A stretch of DNA of 64,000 nt from Lycium barbarum (taxonomy: Eukaryota; Streptophyta; Magnoliopsida; Solanales; Solanaceae): the NCBI RefSeq assembly GCF_019175385.1, contig NC_083347.1, positions 123,450,124 through 123,514,123 of the forward strand, read 5' to 3'. Positions 1-11,129 of the stretch are shown piece after piece (the first letter of the stretch is position 1; each line of letters starts with the position of its first letter). The position numbers and the translations under genes are program-made. Below the pieces are notes generated by a model. The model did not search any database and had not been told where the DNA came from. It saw only the letters and a list, made by a program, of their open reading frames with translations.

Positions 1-128
1 TTTTTTAATCAATAACTGACAAAACTCTACTATGTTAAAGTTTTTTACTGCTTGCTTTCTGCACAAACTTATTATTTCTAAAAGATTCTCTAAAGGATGA
101 TGATGATAATGATAATATAATATAATAA

Positions 129-161
<33 letters not shown>

Positions 162-263
162 GAAAATTAAATCCGTACTTGTTTAATTAATATTATCACT
201 TAGCACTGAGACAAACTAACTATACAAAAATGAAAAAAGTAAAGTTAAAAATAGTAGTACTAC

Positions 264-1925
264 TGTAACATCTCGTACTTTAACGTAAGCTTTAACCATG
301 ATCCTAGACTTATAAATCAGATAAAGAATGTGGGAATTGGAATTTCCCTGTTCCGTTGTAAGATGGGAGTTTACGCCCATGAACAGTGACCGTATTTCAG
401 TTTACGGGCCGTAAATCAAATCGTAAACTGGTACCAAGGATTTCTGAGCATTCTGGAATTTGGTAGTTGAATGTCATATGGTTAAATACGGACCGTATTT
501 CACAATACGGCCCGTATTTCAAATCGTAAACTGAAACCAAGGATTTCTGAGCATTCTGAAATTTGGCAATTTGATGTCAAATGGTTAAATACGGACCGTA
601 TTTCAAAATACGGCCCGTATTTCAAAACTTATTTGGAATTTGGGAAAACTTCTTTCATGAAAGTTGTAGAGCTTTGAAATACCTTTCCAACGGTATATTA
701 TGGGAGTCAAACGGACATCTGTGCAAAGAGTTATGACCATTTTACTGAAGAGAGACAGTACTGTCCGTATTTCAAAATACGGCCAGTATTTAACTAGGCC
801 GAAAAATTATTTTTTCCAGAACAGTATATATTCGTCCATATCAGTTCAAATCATTATTTTTCATTCCTTCAAGCCCTAGAACGACTTCCTACCCTCTTCC
901 ATCATCAAGAACACCAAGGTAAGCCTACTCTAATTATTCCAACTCAATTCTAACACCTATCCTTGTAATCTAAACAAGAAATTATCATTCTAAAACTAGG
1001 GTTTTCAACAAAACCCATCTCAAGGTTCAAGAATTCAAGATTTTGGAAATCTTCTTCAAAGCTCAAGTCTTTAATTCAAGTTTTGGAGCGACTAAGGTAT
1101 GTAGAGTTACTATCTACGTGTGGGAACATCATTGTTCTTCCCCACGCCTCATAATCCATAAAATTATGATTCTCTACTAAAACTAGGGTTTCAATACCAT
1201 GCTCATGATAACCCTAGGTCCATGTCCATGATTATATTATGTATGAATTGTTATAATTTCATCATTGAGTTCTTAATATTTCTTTATGATTATTGAGAAT
1301 CCGTCCGTAATCTATGAAAACCCATATCTTGTATTCCATGGGTTCTTGCATGCATGTTTTTGACTAAGAATGATGGTTTCATGAATATCCTACATGTCTA
1401 CAAGTTTTCATGCAACTGTATTATATAATTACTTTCATGCTATGATACAAGATACATACATACTAGATACAAGTTATTTCATGAAACCATATTTACAAGT
1501 TATTTCATGAAACCATGCTTACACGTTATTTCATGAAACTATGTTTACAAGTTATTTCATGAAACCATGTTTACAAGTTATTTCGTGAAATCATGATTAC
1601 AAGACAAGTACAAGTTAATTCACGAAAATCATGGGCTTCTTAGCTAATTATATTATGTTCATATTTTTGGGAGTTGCACGAATTACCGAGAAGGCTCAGA
1701 TAGCCTGAAACTACGTAGCCACCGTAGGACAAGGATCGCTCCGCCCAGTTAGGACGATACCTTAATTTTACACTGAATGGATCCATCAGACACGTTACCA
1801 CCTTATACCCTGGCAAGGTATAGGGGCTCTGCTAGTCCGGCGAGGTACCAGACTCCACGTATCCACGCGGTGATATCATGTGTCGGTTTATGAAATGCTC
1901 TCCTACTTATCATGTTTTACTTATG

Positions 1926-2015
<90 letters not shown>

Positions 2016-2174
2016 CATGTCTACCTCCGTTAGTCCTATTATTGATTTCTTCATGTCTGACCATCTATCGTCGTAAATCACTATTAGTAGAAAAACCAGT
2101 TGCAGCCATGCAAATGGATGGAACACATAACATATATAGACATTATGTTCATAAGGCCTACATTAGCTTTATAA

Positions 2175-2222
<48 letters not shown>

Positions 2223-2825
2223 TCATGCTCATGTTCATGTCCAGGTTTTCAGTTTCAGTTCTTATCATGTTATTCCATGTCCCATGTTGTTTCTTTCAGT
2301 TGCTTTACATACCAGTACATTCAATGTGCTGACGTCCCCTTTTATTTCCCGGGGGCCTGCATTTCACGATGCAGGTACAGATTTACAGGACGACGCTTCT
2401 GCTCATTAGGATTTGCACGTACCCGCTTTTTGGTGAGCCCCATCTCATTCGGGGTTTGGGCATCTTCTTTCTTTATCTAGTTTTGTATCTAAAGGTATGC
2501 TGGGGGCCTTGTCCCAGCAAGTATGTTACATGTTTTTCAGACTCATGTTAGAGGTTTCATAGACAAGACAAGTGTCATGTTAGATTTCTAGAGTTGGTTA
2601 GCCGGTTTGGCTCATTATGATATTGTCCGCATTCATGACTTGATCAAGTATTTATGTTTAATATTATGACTTACTATGTCTTATAAAAGCTCAACATGCA
2701 CTTCACGTTATATTTCCGCTCATGTATGCCTCATGATGGTTCAGCAAGCCATGTGGTTCGCTCGGTCACATACAGTCAGGCACCGAGTGTCGTGTTACGC
2801 CCAGGCCATGATTCGGGGTGTGACA
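264..2825 (+). mobile_element. Solo LTR (family A), intron 2 of CslG copy 1
   Basis: Runs TGTAACATCTCG...GGGGTGTGACA (TG...CA ends) and is flanked by the 5-bp target duplication ACTAC (259-263 and 2826-2830). No internal retrotransposon domains are present, so it is a solo LTR. It contains a palindrome cluster (402-790), a 28-29-bp minisatellite (about 1478-1610) and two long TA tracts. Long open frames within it are TA-repeat artefacts. Typical of Ty3/gypsy LTRs by ends and duplication size; superfamily not provable without the internal region. Confidence 0.88.
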
Positions 2826-2998
2826 ACTACTTTATTAGATTAGTGTCAGATATTTAGAGTATACATTTTCTGTAGATAGTGTTTGCCACACACACAAAAG
2901 TTAAGATGTGGGGAATAATATATTTTTTAGAAGTTGAAGAGATAATATAATTAAATTAATTATAAAAATAGGAATCTAGCATAATGATAGGTTTGAAA

Positions 2999-3175
2999 TA
3001 GGGGCGGAACTAGCCCTTCGGGCGTGGGTTCGGCCGGACTCAGTAGCTTTGGTCTGAATCATGTATTTGTATTAAATTTTTTGTCAATTATGTACAAATT
3101 ATTAATTTAGAACTCAGTAACTTTAAAGAATTAGAACTCCAAACCCATAAGCTTCAAATTCTGACTCTGCCTCTG
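2999..3175. mobile_element. hAT-type MITE (intron 2, copy 1)
   Basis: Imperfect inverted ends (TAGGGGCGGAACTAG and CAGAGGCAGAGTCAG) flanked by the 8-bp duplication GTTTGAAA (2991-2998, 3176-3183). No coding capacity. Confidence 0.72.
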
Positions 3176-3379
3176 GTTTGAAAAGAACAATTAAATGATT
3201 GTATACCAAGGCTCATGTAGAAAAGGAATTTAAACTTTTTTATACTACTAACAGTGTAATTTTTTATTTTTTTTTGAGAAGTCATATAAAAAATTAGTAA
3301 TGTGTAAATAAAATAGTAACCTGCTAAAACAAGTGTAAATACACTCATATCAAAAAAATGAGTAGTATTTTTTTTTTTT

Positions 3380-3625
3380 GGAACCCCAGGATAACCCGCT
3401 GCCGCTACAACCTCTGCCACAGCCTCTGCTCTTCGGGTGAGCACTTTGTGCGCACTGGGTAAACCCCCCACTGTGTAATAGCCTGCAAACCACACAGGAG
3501 ATGTAAACCGCACTAGGCAAGCCCTATGCGACAGGCTCGACTCAGAAGGCATTGAGGGGGGATCGATCCCGGGTCATCCGTGTGGATAACCACCCTCCAA
3601 ACCAACTGAGCCATCCCGAAGGGCC
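3380..3625 (-). mobile_element. tRNA-derived SINE (intron 2, copy 1)
   Basis: On the minus strand it starts GGCCCTTCGGGATGGCTCAG, with pol III A box TGGCTCAGTTGG and a B-box-like GATCGATCCC. It ends in an A tail (T run 3368-3379 on plus). The sequence ATGAGTAG followed by W and ATTTTT lies at both ends (3359 and 3626), the target duplication. The 132-residue open frame across it is not a gene. Confidence 0.82.
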
Positions 3626-4125
3626 ATGAGTAGAATTTTTATACGTTAATATATAAATAAATTTATATTATCAAGTCACAATTTTTTTTATCTTCATGTA
3701 ACCTTCATAAAGAGTAAAATTTATAATTTTGCACATAAGCTAGATGTCTTGATATAACATGTAAAGGCAACCTGACGGAATATATATGTTAAGCTCTAAA
3801 ATATTTATATTGTCAATGCATATATTTCAAAAGATTTAAGTTATATGCATTGTCAGGTAATGAATTTTTGTACTATCAGTATAATTTAACATGTTATTTC
3901 AAAGTTACTATTTATTCTTGAGTAACAATCAATGTTATTAAAGAGAGACTTGTTTGTGAGCTGATAATGTTAATAATTTTTTAGTTTAAGATTGTGTAAA
4001 AATCTTTTATACTATAGGTCATTCTGAAAATGTTCTATTAAAAGTGAATTTATGATCTTGATAATAAAGCATATACAACAAGGATTGAAGAGTAGTCAGA
4101 TACTTATATCGTGCAAGCATGTAAC

Positions 4126-4312
4126 CAGTGGCGGAGCCACACTATGCCGAGGGTGTTCATCCGAACTCCCTCAGCGGAAAAAAACACTATTTTTACTAAA
4201 TTAAAATTATTTTTTATGTATATATAGTAGATGTTGAACCCCCTTAGGCTTCTTCGTATGTTTACTTTTTTATATTTTGAACCCCTCGGCGGAAATCCTG
4301 GCTCCGCCACTG
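4126..4312. mobile_element. hAT-type MITE with CAGTGGCGGAGCCA ends (copy 1)
   Basis: Perfect 14-bp terminal inverted repeat CAGTGGCGGAGCCA with the 8-bp duplication CATGTAAC at 4118-4125 and 4313-4320. Non-autonomous, 187 bp. Confidence 0.86.
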
Positions 4313-5397
4313 CATGTAACATGTAAGGAGCATCATCATACTTTGGTTGCATGGGCAATGATTTATCCCAGGCCACTATAACATTGTTTATAGAATGAAT
4401 TCTTTATTGACATTTGAAACCATCCTTTTGTTTCTTTTGCTCATAAACTAGAGGGATTTTTTGATAAATTAAGCTTATAAAATTAGTCAGAAACCCTCAA
4501 ATAACTAATACTATATTTTGATTTTACTTTACAGAGGTAAGCTGCCAAAAGAAATCCGGGAGATGATATCTTATTTTCGATTAATAGGCAAAAAAAAAAA
4601 AAGTATAATTATTATTAACGTACAAGATCTCATTTCATTAAGAATTTTATACTAGATGTCAAAATTACAATTGAAAATAATGATATTAATATGTTACTAA
4701 ATTTTTGGAAGTTAAGATTATCCTGAAGCATAATTTCTTAAGATAAATTCTTAACTGTGGTTAGAATGTTTGTTTAAGTCAATTTAATATAAGCCTTTAG
4801 AATTTAAAACAGCAGTGTCATCCAAGCATGCACTTGAGAAAAATGGAGAAAAAATATAAGAGGTCATAAATCCCTCTAGTTTGTGATTTTATTGGTTGGA
4901 TTTTAAAATAGGTTGGATTTTGACATTACCATCAAATAATAAATACTATTTACAGAGGTAAGTTGCCAAAATAGTTTCATATAGGTTGGATTTATTAACC
5001 AGAGGGATTTAACATTACCCTCAAATAACCTATTTTGGCAACTTACCTATGTTAAAATAGGTTGGTTTAATTTACAGAGGTAAGTTGCCAAAATAAGCAA
5101 CTTACCTCTGGTTTATGATTTTACCTGACGGATATAAAAGTTTCTGGCAACATAAACAGTTTAAGTTAATTTTTTTTATTTTTTTTTTAGAAATGAATGT
5201 GCATAAATTAAAAATTAAGAAAGTATATTCATAATAATTTTGTTTTACCATTAGAAGATTCGGCTGATATAAAACATCATAAAGATAAATTATTTTCAAA
5301 TATATAAGAGGTCATTCTTCTTGGTACAAACTAATAAGATAATAGGTTTACATAAATCGAAACGGAAGTATTAAATTTTTTTTATTTGGCCACTGAC

Positions 5398-7662
5398 CTG
5401 AATTTTTTCTCTTTCCTGCAAGTACTCCTTGCTGCCATTAATTTCATCAACTGCTTGAAAAAATACGTCAGGGCAAATCCTCTTCACACCAAATTCCTTA
5501 CAAAATGGGATCCACAGTTCCCCAAATTTCCACGCTTCACGTATCGCACACAACGTTAAAACCGAACTGCCGTCATCGGATAGATACACCGTCACCTATT
5601 AAGAATAAAATTTATATATTTAAAAATTAAATTAAATCCAAACTTGTTTAATATTAGTATCACTTAGTACTGAGACAAACTAATAGTCTGTTTGGCCAAG
5701 CTTATTTTTTCTTCAAAAATACTTATTTTTTCAATAAGTGTTTATTTGAAAAAAAGTGAGGTGTTTGGCCAAGCTTTTGGGAAAAAATAAATACTTCTAG
5801 GGAGTAGCAGAAGCAATTTTTCAGAAGCTAAAAAAAAGTGTTTTTTGCCCAAAAACACTTTTTTTAAAAATACTTTTGAGAAAAATACAAATAGAAACAC
5901 TTTTTAAAAGCTTGGTCAAACACTAATTGTTGTTCAAAAGTATTTTTTTAATTAATTGGTCAAACACAAACTGTTTTTCGCCAAAAGTGTTTTTTTGAAA
6001 AGTACTTTTAAAAAAAGGTATTTTTTAAAATAAGTTAATTTTAGAAGTTTGGCCAAACAGGATATAACAGTCAAAGAAAACGTGAAAAGTAAAATCAAAA
6101 GTATTACATTTTCAGGAGTTTCACATGATAATTAGTATTGAAACATACTTCAACAATTTAAGAAGAAGAAAAATCGAAATAAATCACTGTTAAGTTGTTT
6201 CGGTCACCTATTTGCATTTCATGTGCATACTTTATAAAGTTAATAGAACTACTCTCGCATGTCAATTTATGTGAAGCTTTTTGCTTTTCAATAGTCAATA
6301 CGATTAAATTTTAAAATTTAATTGGATTAGATTAACTCAATATTTTAAGATTAAAATTTATATATCTTAGTTTAGGAGAAAGAGGAAGGAGAGAATATAA
6401 GTTGCAACTTTTCTTATATCAATTCGGTAAAAAAAATACATCTTAAACTATCTGTCAAAGTTCTTTCAATTTGAATCTCGAAAAGCAAAACGTGTCACAC
6501 ATTAATAGAAACAAGAGACTTTTCCCACTGCAAATCAATTAAAAATTTATTGTTACATAATTTTCTCACTTCATTCCTACTGAACCAACTTACTGGAATA
6601 GTGAGTAACATGTTCCCACTAAAAAGATCAAAAACTTCCTAATTTTACCGTGTGAAAATTAAACACTATCCCTACAATTCAATTAAAATATTTGTGAAAA
6701 TAGCAACATTTTCAGTAGAAAATAATGGTTTTCTAGTATGCCATACGAACAAAAGTTCAGACATGGTAAAGAATAGTACTCCCTCTATTCCCCATTTATG
6801 TGACACTATTTCCTTTTTTGATATGTCTAAAAAATTATGTTACCTTTTTATATTTAGAAATAACTATAACCACACATTTATATAAGACTTATTTTGATCC
6901 ACATATTTCAAAACTCTTCCTTTCTTTCTTAACTTATCTTTGCGCGCATTGACCTTCATTTGAAGTGGTCTTTAATTTTTGCCCTTCACCTAATACCCGA
7001 GGTTGTGGGTTCAAACCCCAACTCAATGAAAAAAAATTTGCAAAACAAAATTTACATGGCCAGAAATTTACAAATTTTGTCCATGTGTAACTTCTGCCTC
7101 CAGGCAGAATTTCAGCGATGGGCAAAAGTTAGAAACCACCATTTTGAGGGGCAAAAATTAAAGACCACCCCCCACCGAAGGACAATCCTGTAAATTGTTC
7201 CTTTCTTAAACTTCACGTCAAGTCAAATGGTGCCTTATAAATTGAGACGGGTCGAAGAGATAATTAACAAGTCACCTTTTCCGGTGGATAATCAATAGCC
7301 ATGGCCGATAAAACAGTGTTAACAACACCTAACGGTGGTTCCTTTTTAGGATCAGCCGTACAAATAAACACGTCGATGGCCGGAAGTTCATCGTCCGGAG
7401 GTAAGTTTTCCGGGAAGACGGAACGAGAAACCGGTGTCCATGTATTTGCTGAGTCAAGTAGCCAGATGAAGGAGAGAATTAATTCGGAAGTGAAAATTAG
7501 GAACCAATAAGGTAAAAATGAGAGGTGAATTGTGGTGAGATTGATTATAAGTCTGTAATATAGCATGAAGAGTATTGCTATTGAGTGAATAAAAGTGTGA
7601 GTTCTGTTTACTGTGGCTGAAAATTTGTGCTCTGTGCACTTTTGTAGAGGTAGAGTTCCCAT
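5398..7662 (-). CDS. CslG: Cellulose synthase-like G protein, copy 1 (exons 1-2 only; gene continues past left edge)
   Basis: Exon 1 is 7276-7662 (129 codons, ATG at 7662, donor GTGACT) and exon 2 is 5398-5595 (66 codons, donor CAG|GTCAGT); both are open and join in phase 0. Exon 1 encodes a short cytosolic N-terminus and two membrane helices (about residues 22-45 and 48-72), then a CTADPKKEP segment. Exon 2 carries SDDGSS, the first catalytic aspartate of the GT2 family. CslG enzymes are multi-pass membrane glycosyltransferases; studied members act at the ER on triterpene or sterol aglycones, but nothing here shows the substrate. Exons 3-9 must lie left of position 1, because position 1 aligns inside intron 2 of copy 3. 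Intron 2 is over 5.3 kb, swollen by a solo LTR, a SINE and two MITEs. Residue 2 is Gly where the other copies have Glu. This is the only copy with no lesion visible in the window. Confidence 0.85.
5688..6063. mobile_element. hAT-like MITE, TGTTTGGCCAA family (intron 1, copy 1)
   Basis: Inverted ends CTGTTTGGCCAAGC and AGTTTGGCCAAACAG, with long imperfect arms of AAAGTACTTTT-type sequence. Flanked by an imperfect 8-bp duplication (CTAATAGT, ATAACAGT). Copy 2 has the uninterrupted site CTAACAGTC near 24817, so the insertion is not ancestral to all copies, or was lost cleanly. Confidence 0.78.
6775..6964. other. Diverged MITE-like end in intron 1 of copy 1
   Basis: Contains ACTCCCTCTATTCCCCATTT and TATGTGACAC, the usual end of the common Solanaceae CTCCCTC MITEs. 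The partner end is the weak match near 7231-7260. Related stretches are at 25525 and 41740. Boundaries are uncertain. Confidence 0.35.
6965..7168. mobile_element. Inverted-repeat element, GTGGTCTTTAATTTTTGCCC ends (3' of copy 1 exon 1)
   Basis: A perfect 20-bp terminal inverted repeat GTGGTCTTTAATTTTTGCCC bounds about 200 bp. The interior has a GGGTTCAAACCCC stretch resembling a pol III B box. It lies in intron 1 of the gene; copies are at 25709-25903 and 41893-42112, and diverged relatives begin at 8246 and 45178. Confidence 0.6.
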
Positions 7663-7718
7663 TTTTTATTTTTTTTTGTTGTACTTTGTTTTTGGTTGAA
7701 GGAGGAGAAGGAGGAGGT

Positions 7719-7726
7719 CTTTTATA
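7719..7726 (-). promoter_or_regulatory. TATA box of CslG copy 1
   Basis: TATAAAAG on the minus strand, 57 nt before the ATG at 7662. The leader between is purine-poor with CTCC repeats and an A-rich stretch before the ATG, as in the other copies. Confidence 0.6.
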
Positions 7727-7739
7727 GGGAGATTAAAAT

Positions 7740-7921
7740 TTAAAAGTTTGTTTTTGTTTGTTAGAAAAATGGAGTCATATCATATGAATGGAACTTTTAC
7801 TCTCTCCACAATAGTAAGAGATTAAGATTTTGATTTTATTAATTCCAGTTTTAGAGAAAGTAAATTATTGGGATGATATATTTGCTCTAAATCGTATAAT
7901 TTAGGGTATATTTAAATTTTT
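7740..7921. other. 5' flank of CslG copy 1
   Basis: AT-rich upstream sequence conserved with 26430-26610 and 42640-42820. No regulatory motif beyond the TATA box is clear. Homology ends abruptly at about 7922, where a deletion relative to copy 3 begins. Confidence 0.5.
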
Positions 7922-7924
7922 TTG

Positions 7925-8152
7925 GAGTACGAGGGTCAAACTTTATAACTTTGATCATGAATTTTGATATAGATTTTTCAAGTTTGTAAAAATAAAATTT
8001 ATATTTTAGAAACTACATAAAAAGTACTAAAAGTCATGATACTTTATGATTCAAATAATTTAGAAAAATATAAGGAAAAAGTTGTCAAAGAGCCGGCTCG
8101 TAGACTCTTCAAATAGTAATAGGTTCACATAAATTGAAACAGAGGGAGTATA
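7925..8152. mobile_element. CTCCCTC-type MITE, left end truncated
   Basis: Matches the full element at 44719-44975. The right end GTTCACATAAATTGAAACAG followed by AGGGAGTA is intact, but the left 35 bp or so is missing at the deletion junction. Confidence 0.55.
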
Positions 8153-8195
8153 TATATATATATATATATATATAGCCCGTGCTGGGCACGGGCCC
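8153..8195. repeat. TA microsatellite followed by CCCGTGC hairpin
   Basis: A TA run (8150-8174) followed by GCCCGTGCTGGGCACGGGC, a near-perfect stem with a 3-nt loop. The second copy near 45073-45130 is longer and partly duplicated. Confidence 0.6.
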
Positions 8196-8245
8196 AAGCT
8201 ATTATCTTACATTATTTTGTTCGGATTTCCCTTCAAACGCACTGG

Positions 8246-9000
8246 TCTTTAATTTTTGCCCCTTAAATTGCTGGTCTTTAATTTTTGCCTTTCGCTTAAA
8301 AAAGTGATCGAAAATATCCCGGGTTCTGAATTCAAACCCCCGCTCAGTAAAAAAAAAGTAAAAATCACAAGGCAAGACTTTCGTGAAACCTCTACCTTGA
8401 GGCCTAACATTTGCCCAAAATTATGTCTATTTTGGTAAAAGTTAGGCCTTAAGGCAGAGGTTTGTTTTAAGGCCTAATTTTTATTTTGAATTTATTCAGA
8501 TGTTATTTTAATATCATGCATTGATTTATTTATTTTTTAATTTGCTTTTGATATCATGCATTGCTTTTTAAATTTTTTTAAATATCAGGCATTGATTTTT
8601 TAAATTTTCTTCTATTTTATTTTTAATTATGGTTGGCTGATCTTTGAGTTAGAATTGCTTTTGGAGATTATCAATTGTGATCATTTCGTTCCACATAATT
8701 ATTTGGTGTTTAAATTAATGACAACAAATATATTTGATTGTTATACGTTGTTAGATAACTGACTACAATAAAGTAAACGGTACCCACTTTTATTTTTTTT
8801 AGCAGCTCTATAAGTAAAATTAATATGAAACAAATCTACTTTCAACTCAAATATAATCCTGTATCTAAATATGGATGAATCACAATTATGTGTTATTGGA
8901 CACTCAAATTTAATTTAGTATTATATTTAGTCTCAACAATTTTATATTACCTCTAAATAGTAACTCGAACAAAAAATTCACTGTAAGTCATATACTTCAT
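8246..9000. other. Noncoding spacer with degenerate repeats
   Basis: Starts with a diverged GGTCTTTAATTTTTGCC element (to about 8480), then AT-rich sequence with repeated ATATCATGCATTGATTTTTT units (8510-8610). No supported gene. Homologous to 45178-45790. Confidence 0.45.
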
Positions 9001-9204
9001 GTTGTGAGTCCTTAACATCCACACGTAAGGTCAGTGGTTAAAGTGTCACTTTAATGGTACTCTGGGTTATCCACATGTATTCCTCACATCATGGCCTTTG
9101 TCGGGCAATTAAGACATTGGTGCTTCAGTCAATTCACCAATACAGTCCAAGATTTACTAAGGCCTCATTTATTTGTATTTATTGTTCAGATTTCAGCTCA
9201 TTAA

Positions 9205-9434
9205 GGGATCGTTTGGTAGGAGAGATAGGATGGATTGAATTATTAGTCTTATGGGATTAAAATTATTTCATATTTGGTCGGTGGGATAACTCCTTTGTTA
9301 TTCTATCCAATCCCAATTATATGGCATAAAAAGCGGGATTAGTAATCCCTTATAGAAGGTGGATTAGTTATTCCATCTAATCCCATCCAATCTCATCTAT
9401 ATGGGATAACTTATTCCTCCTACCAAACGACCCC
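9205..9434. mobile_element. Tourist-like (PIF/Harbinger) MITE
   Basis: Inverted ends GGGATCGTTTGGTAGGAG and GGGGTCGTTTGGTAGGAG with TAA target duplications (9202-9204, 9435-9437). The interior is rich in ATTCCATCTAATCCCATCC-type sequence. 230 bp, non-coding. Confidence 0.78.
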
Positions 9435-9437
9435 TAA

Positions 9438-10220
9438 CTGCATTTGTCTTTTTTACTTTTGAAACATCTTAATACATTTGAATGGGTCTGAATAATTCAG
9501 AGATCTGGGACAAAGTCTGAAAACTTTTCATAAGAGCTTGAACCATTCATCCTTTCCAGACTCAAAAGGGAAGAATCCGTGGATGAACCATCCATTAATA
9601 TTCAATTACAACCACCCAAACGTGGATAATAGCAGAATGGAGTCGATGAATTGATTATAATTGAAAATAACCAAAGACCAAGGACTGTAAAATCTCTATA
9701 AAGAAAATTGTTGGTTTTTGTTTGGGAACAAATTAAGATTTTGTTTTGTTTCAATTAGATTTTTCTAATGTTTTTATTGTTAGTACAAGATTAAGTTACT
9801 AGTATAATTATTACAAATTTATATTGTTATGTTTAAATATAGATAAATTATACATATTCAGATCTTGAAATAACAAATAGTCTTAATCATTTAGTGTTCA
9901 GATGTAAAGTCAGCATCTTAAACATTCAGATGTGCATTCAAATTCAGACGTCTTAATCTTAATGAAAACAAATGAGGCCTAAATCCCATAAAACACTTTT
10001 TAGGCAAATATTAAACATAATTTAAGAGCCCGATTGACCATATGAATTATTCACTTTAATTTGATTTTTTTTTTCACTTTTTTCGAAATCAGCGTTTGGC
10101 CATAAAAATTTCAAATACAATTTGAAGTTGTATTCCGGAATATCAAAAACAAGAAAAAATTATTTTTTAAAATTTTTAGTTTTTTTCACAACCAAAACAA
10201 TTACTACATTCTCGCAAAGT
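9438..10220. other. Noncoding spacer upstream of relic R1
   Basis: AT-rich DNA without coding potential. Contains a single CCTAAATCCCATAAAACAC unit at about 9980 that is present three times in the other block (46743-46820). Confidence 0.45.
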
Positions 10221-10223
10221 TTA

Positions 10224-10481
10224 TCGTTCTGGGGAAACGGAGCGAGAAATCGGTCTCCATATATGTGCTGAGTTTAGGAGAAAGAGGAAGGAGAGAATTA
10301 ACTCGGAAGCGAAAATTAGGGACCAATAAGGTAAAAATGAGATTTGAATTGTGGTGAGATTGATTATAAGTCTGTAATATAGCATGAAGAGTATTGCTAT
10401 TGAATGAATAAAAGTATGAGTTCTGTTTATTGTGGCTGATAATTTGTGGACTTTGCACTTTTGTAGAGGTAGAGTTTCCAT
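10224..10481 (-). pseudogene. CslG: Truncated CslG exon 1 relic R1
   Basis: An ATG at 10481 opens a frame starting METLPLQKC and closely matching exon 1 of the CslG copies through both N-terminal membrane helices to ...SRSVSPE. Homology then stops and the frame ends within a few codons (86 residues in all). No other exon lies nearby. A TATAAAAA box stands at 10558-10565, so promoter, leader and half of exon 1 were copied together. It lies about 2.6 kb upstream of copy 1. Translation is not implied; a short two-helix peptide is possible only if it is transcribed. Confidence 0.8.
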
Positions 10482-10516
10482 TTTTTGTATGATTTTCTGT
10501 TGAAGAAGATGGTGTA

Positions 10517-10553
10517 AATGAAGAAGAAGAAGAAGAAGAAGAAGAAGAAGAAG
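10517..10553 (+). repeat. (GAA)n microsatellite near relic R1
   Basis: About eleven GAA/AAG units. Absent from the duplicate block at about 47325, where a small deletion removed it together with the TATA box. Confidence 0.7.
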
Positions 10554-10971
10554 GAGGTTTTTATAAGGAGCTTAAAATATATAAGTTTGTTTTATTTGTT
10601 AGATAAATCATATCACATGGTTGTAACTTTAATATATGGAGACGAAACTAGGATTTTGAGTTTATGGATTCTGAATTTTAGGCAACGTAACTTATTGGGG
10701 TTTTAAGTAACTAATTGGAAAAATGTCCGAATATTTAGAGCAAATATACCATTTCTTAAAAAAGCGGCTTATTTATACACCTTTCGTTATACAAATGGCT
10801 CAGATATATCATTTTCTGCTGACAGAAGTAACAAAATAGATTTTAATTTTTTTTTTTATTAAAATAAAAGCTATATAGGGGATATTTGATCATTTTGCAA
10901 AGTTCATGAGTATATTCGATCCTTGTCGCAAAGTTCAGCGGCATATTTGATCTTTATCGCAAAGATGGGAT

Positions 10972-11129
10972 TAATAAGGTAAAAATGAGATTTGAATTGC
11001 ATTGAGATTGATTATGAGTCTGTAATATAGCATGAAGAGTATTGCGATCGAGTGGAGAAAAGTGTGAGTTCTGTGTATTATGGCTGATAATTTGTGGACT
11101 CTGCACTTTTGCAGAGGTAGAGTTTCCAT
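10972..11129 (-). pseudogene. CslG: Short CslG exon 1 relic R2
   Basis: From the ATG at 11129 the reverse strand reads METLPLQKCRVHKLSA and matches the CslG exon 1 start up to ...SFLPY, where a TAA ends both frame and homology. It is shorter than R1 and somewhat more diverged. TATAAA at 11175-11180 precedes it at the usual distance. It sits about 0.5 kb upstream of R1, suggesting stepwise tandem copying of the CslG 5' end. Confidence 0.72.

Noticed and set aside
1880..2332. 150-codon open frame rich in Tyr-Ile
   Set aside because: It is a translation of TA microsatellites inside the solo LTR; the similar frames at 36422-36958 and 44865-45187 have the same cause.
3154..3552. 132-codon minus-strand frame
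   Set aside because: It runs through a SINE and its A tail; no domain, and repeated with the SINE at 37.7-38.0 kb.
3560..3625. Possible tRNA gene (TGGCTCAGTTGG box)
   Set aside because: Only pol III boxes are present; no cloverleaf, and it is flanked by target duplications, so it is a SINE head.
7301..7510. Plus-strand 69-codon frame starting MADKTVLTT, repeated in all three copies
   Set aside because: It is the antisense shadow of conserved CslG exon 1.
8175..8194. Helitron 3' end hairpin
   Set aside because: The hairpin is right in shape, but no CTRR terminus follows at the expected distance.
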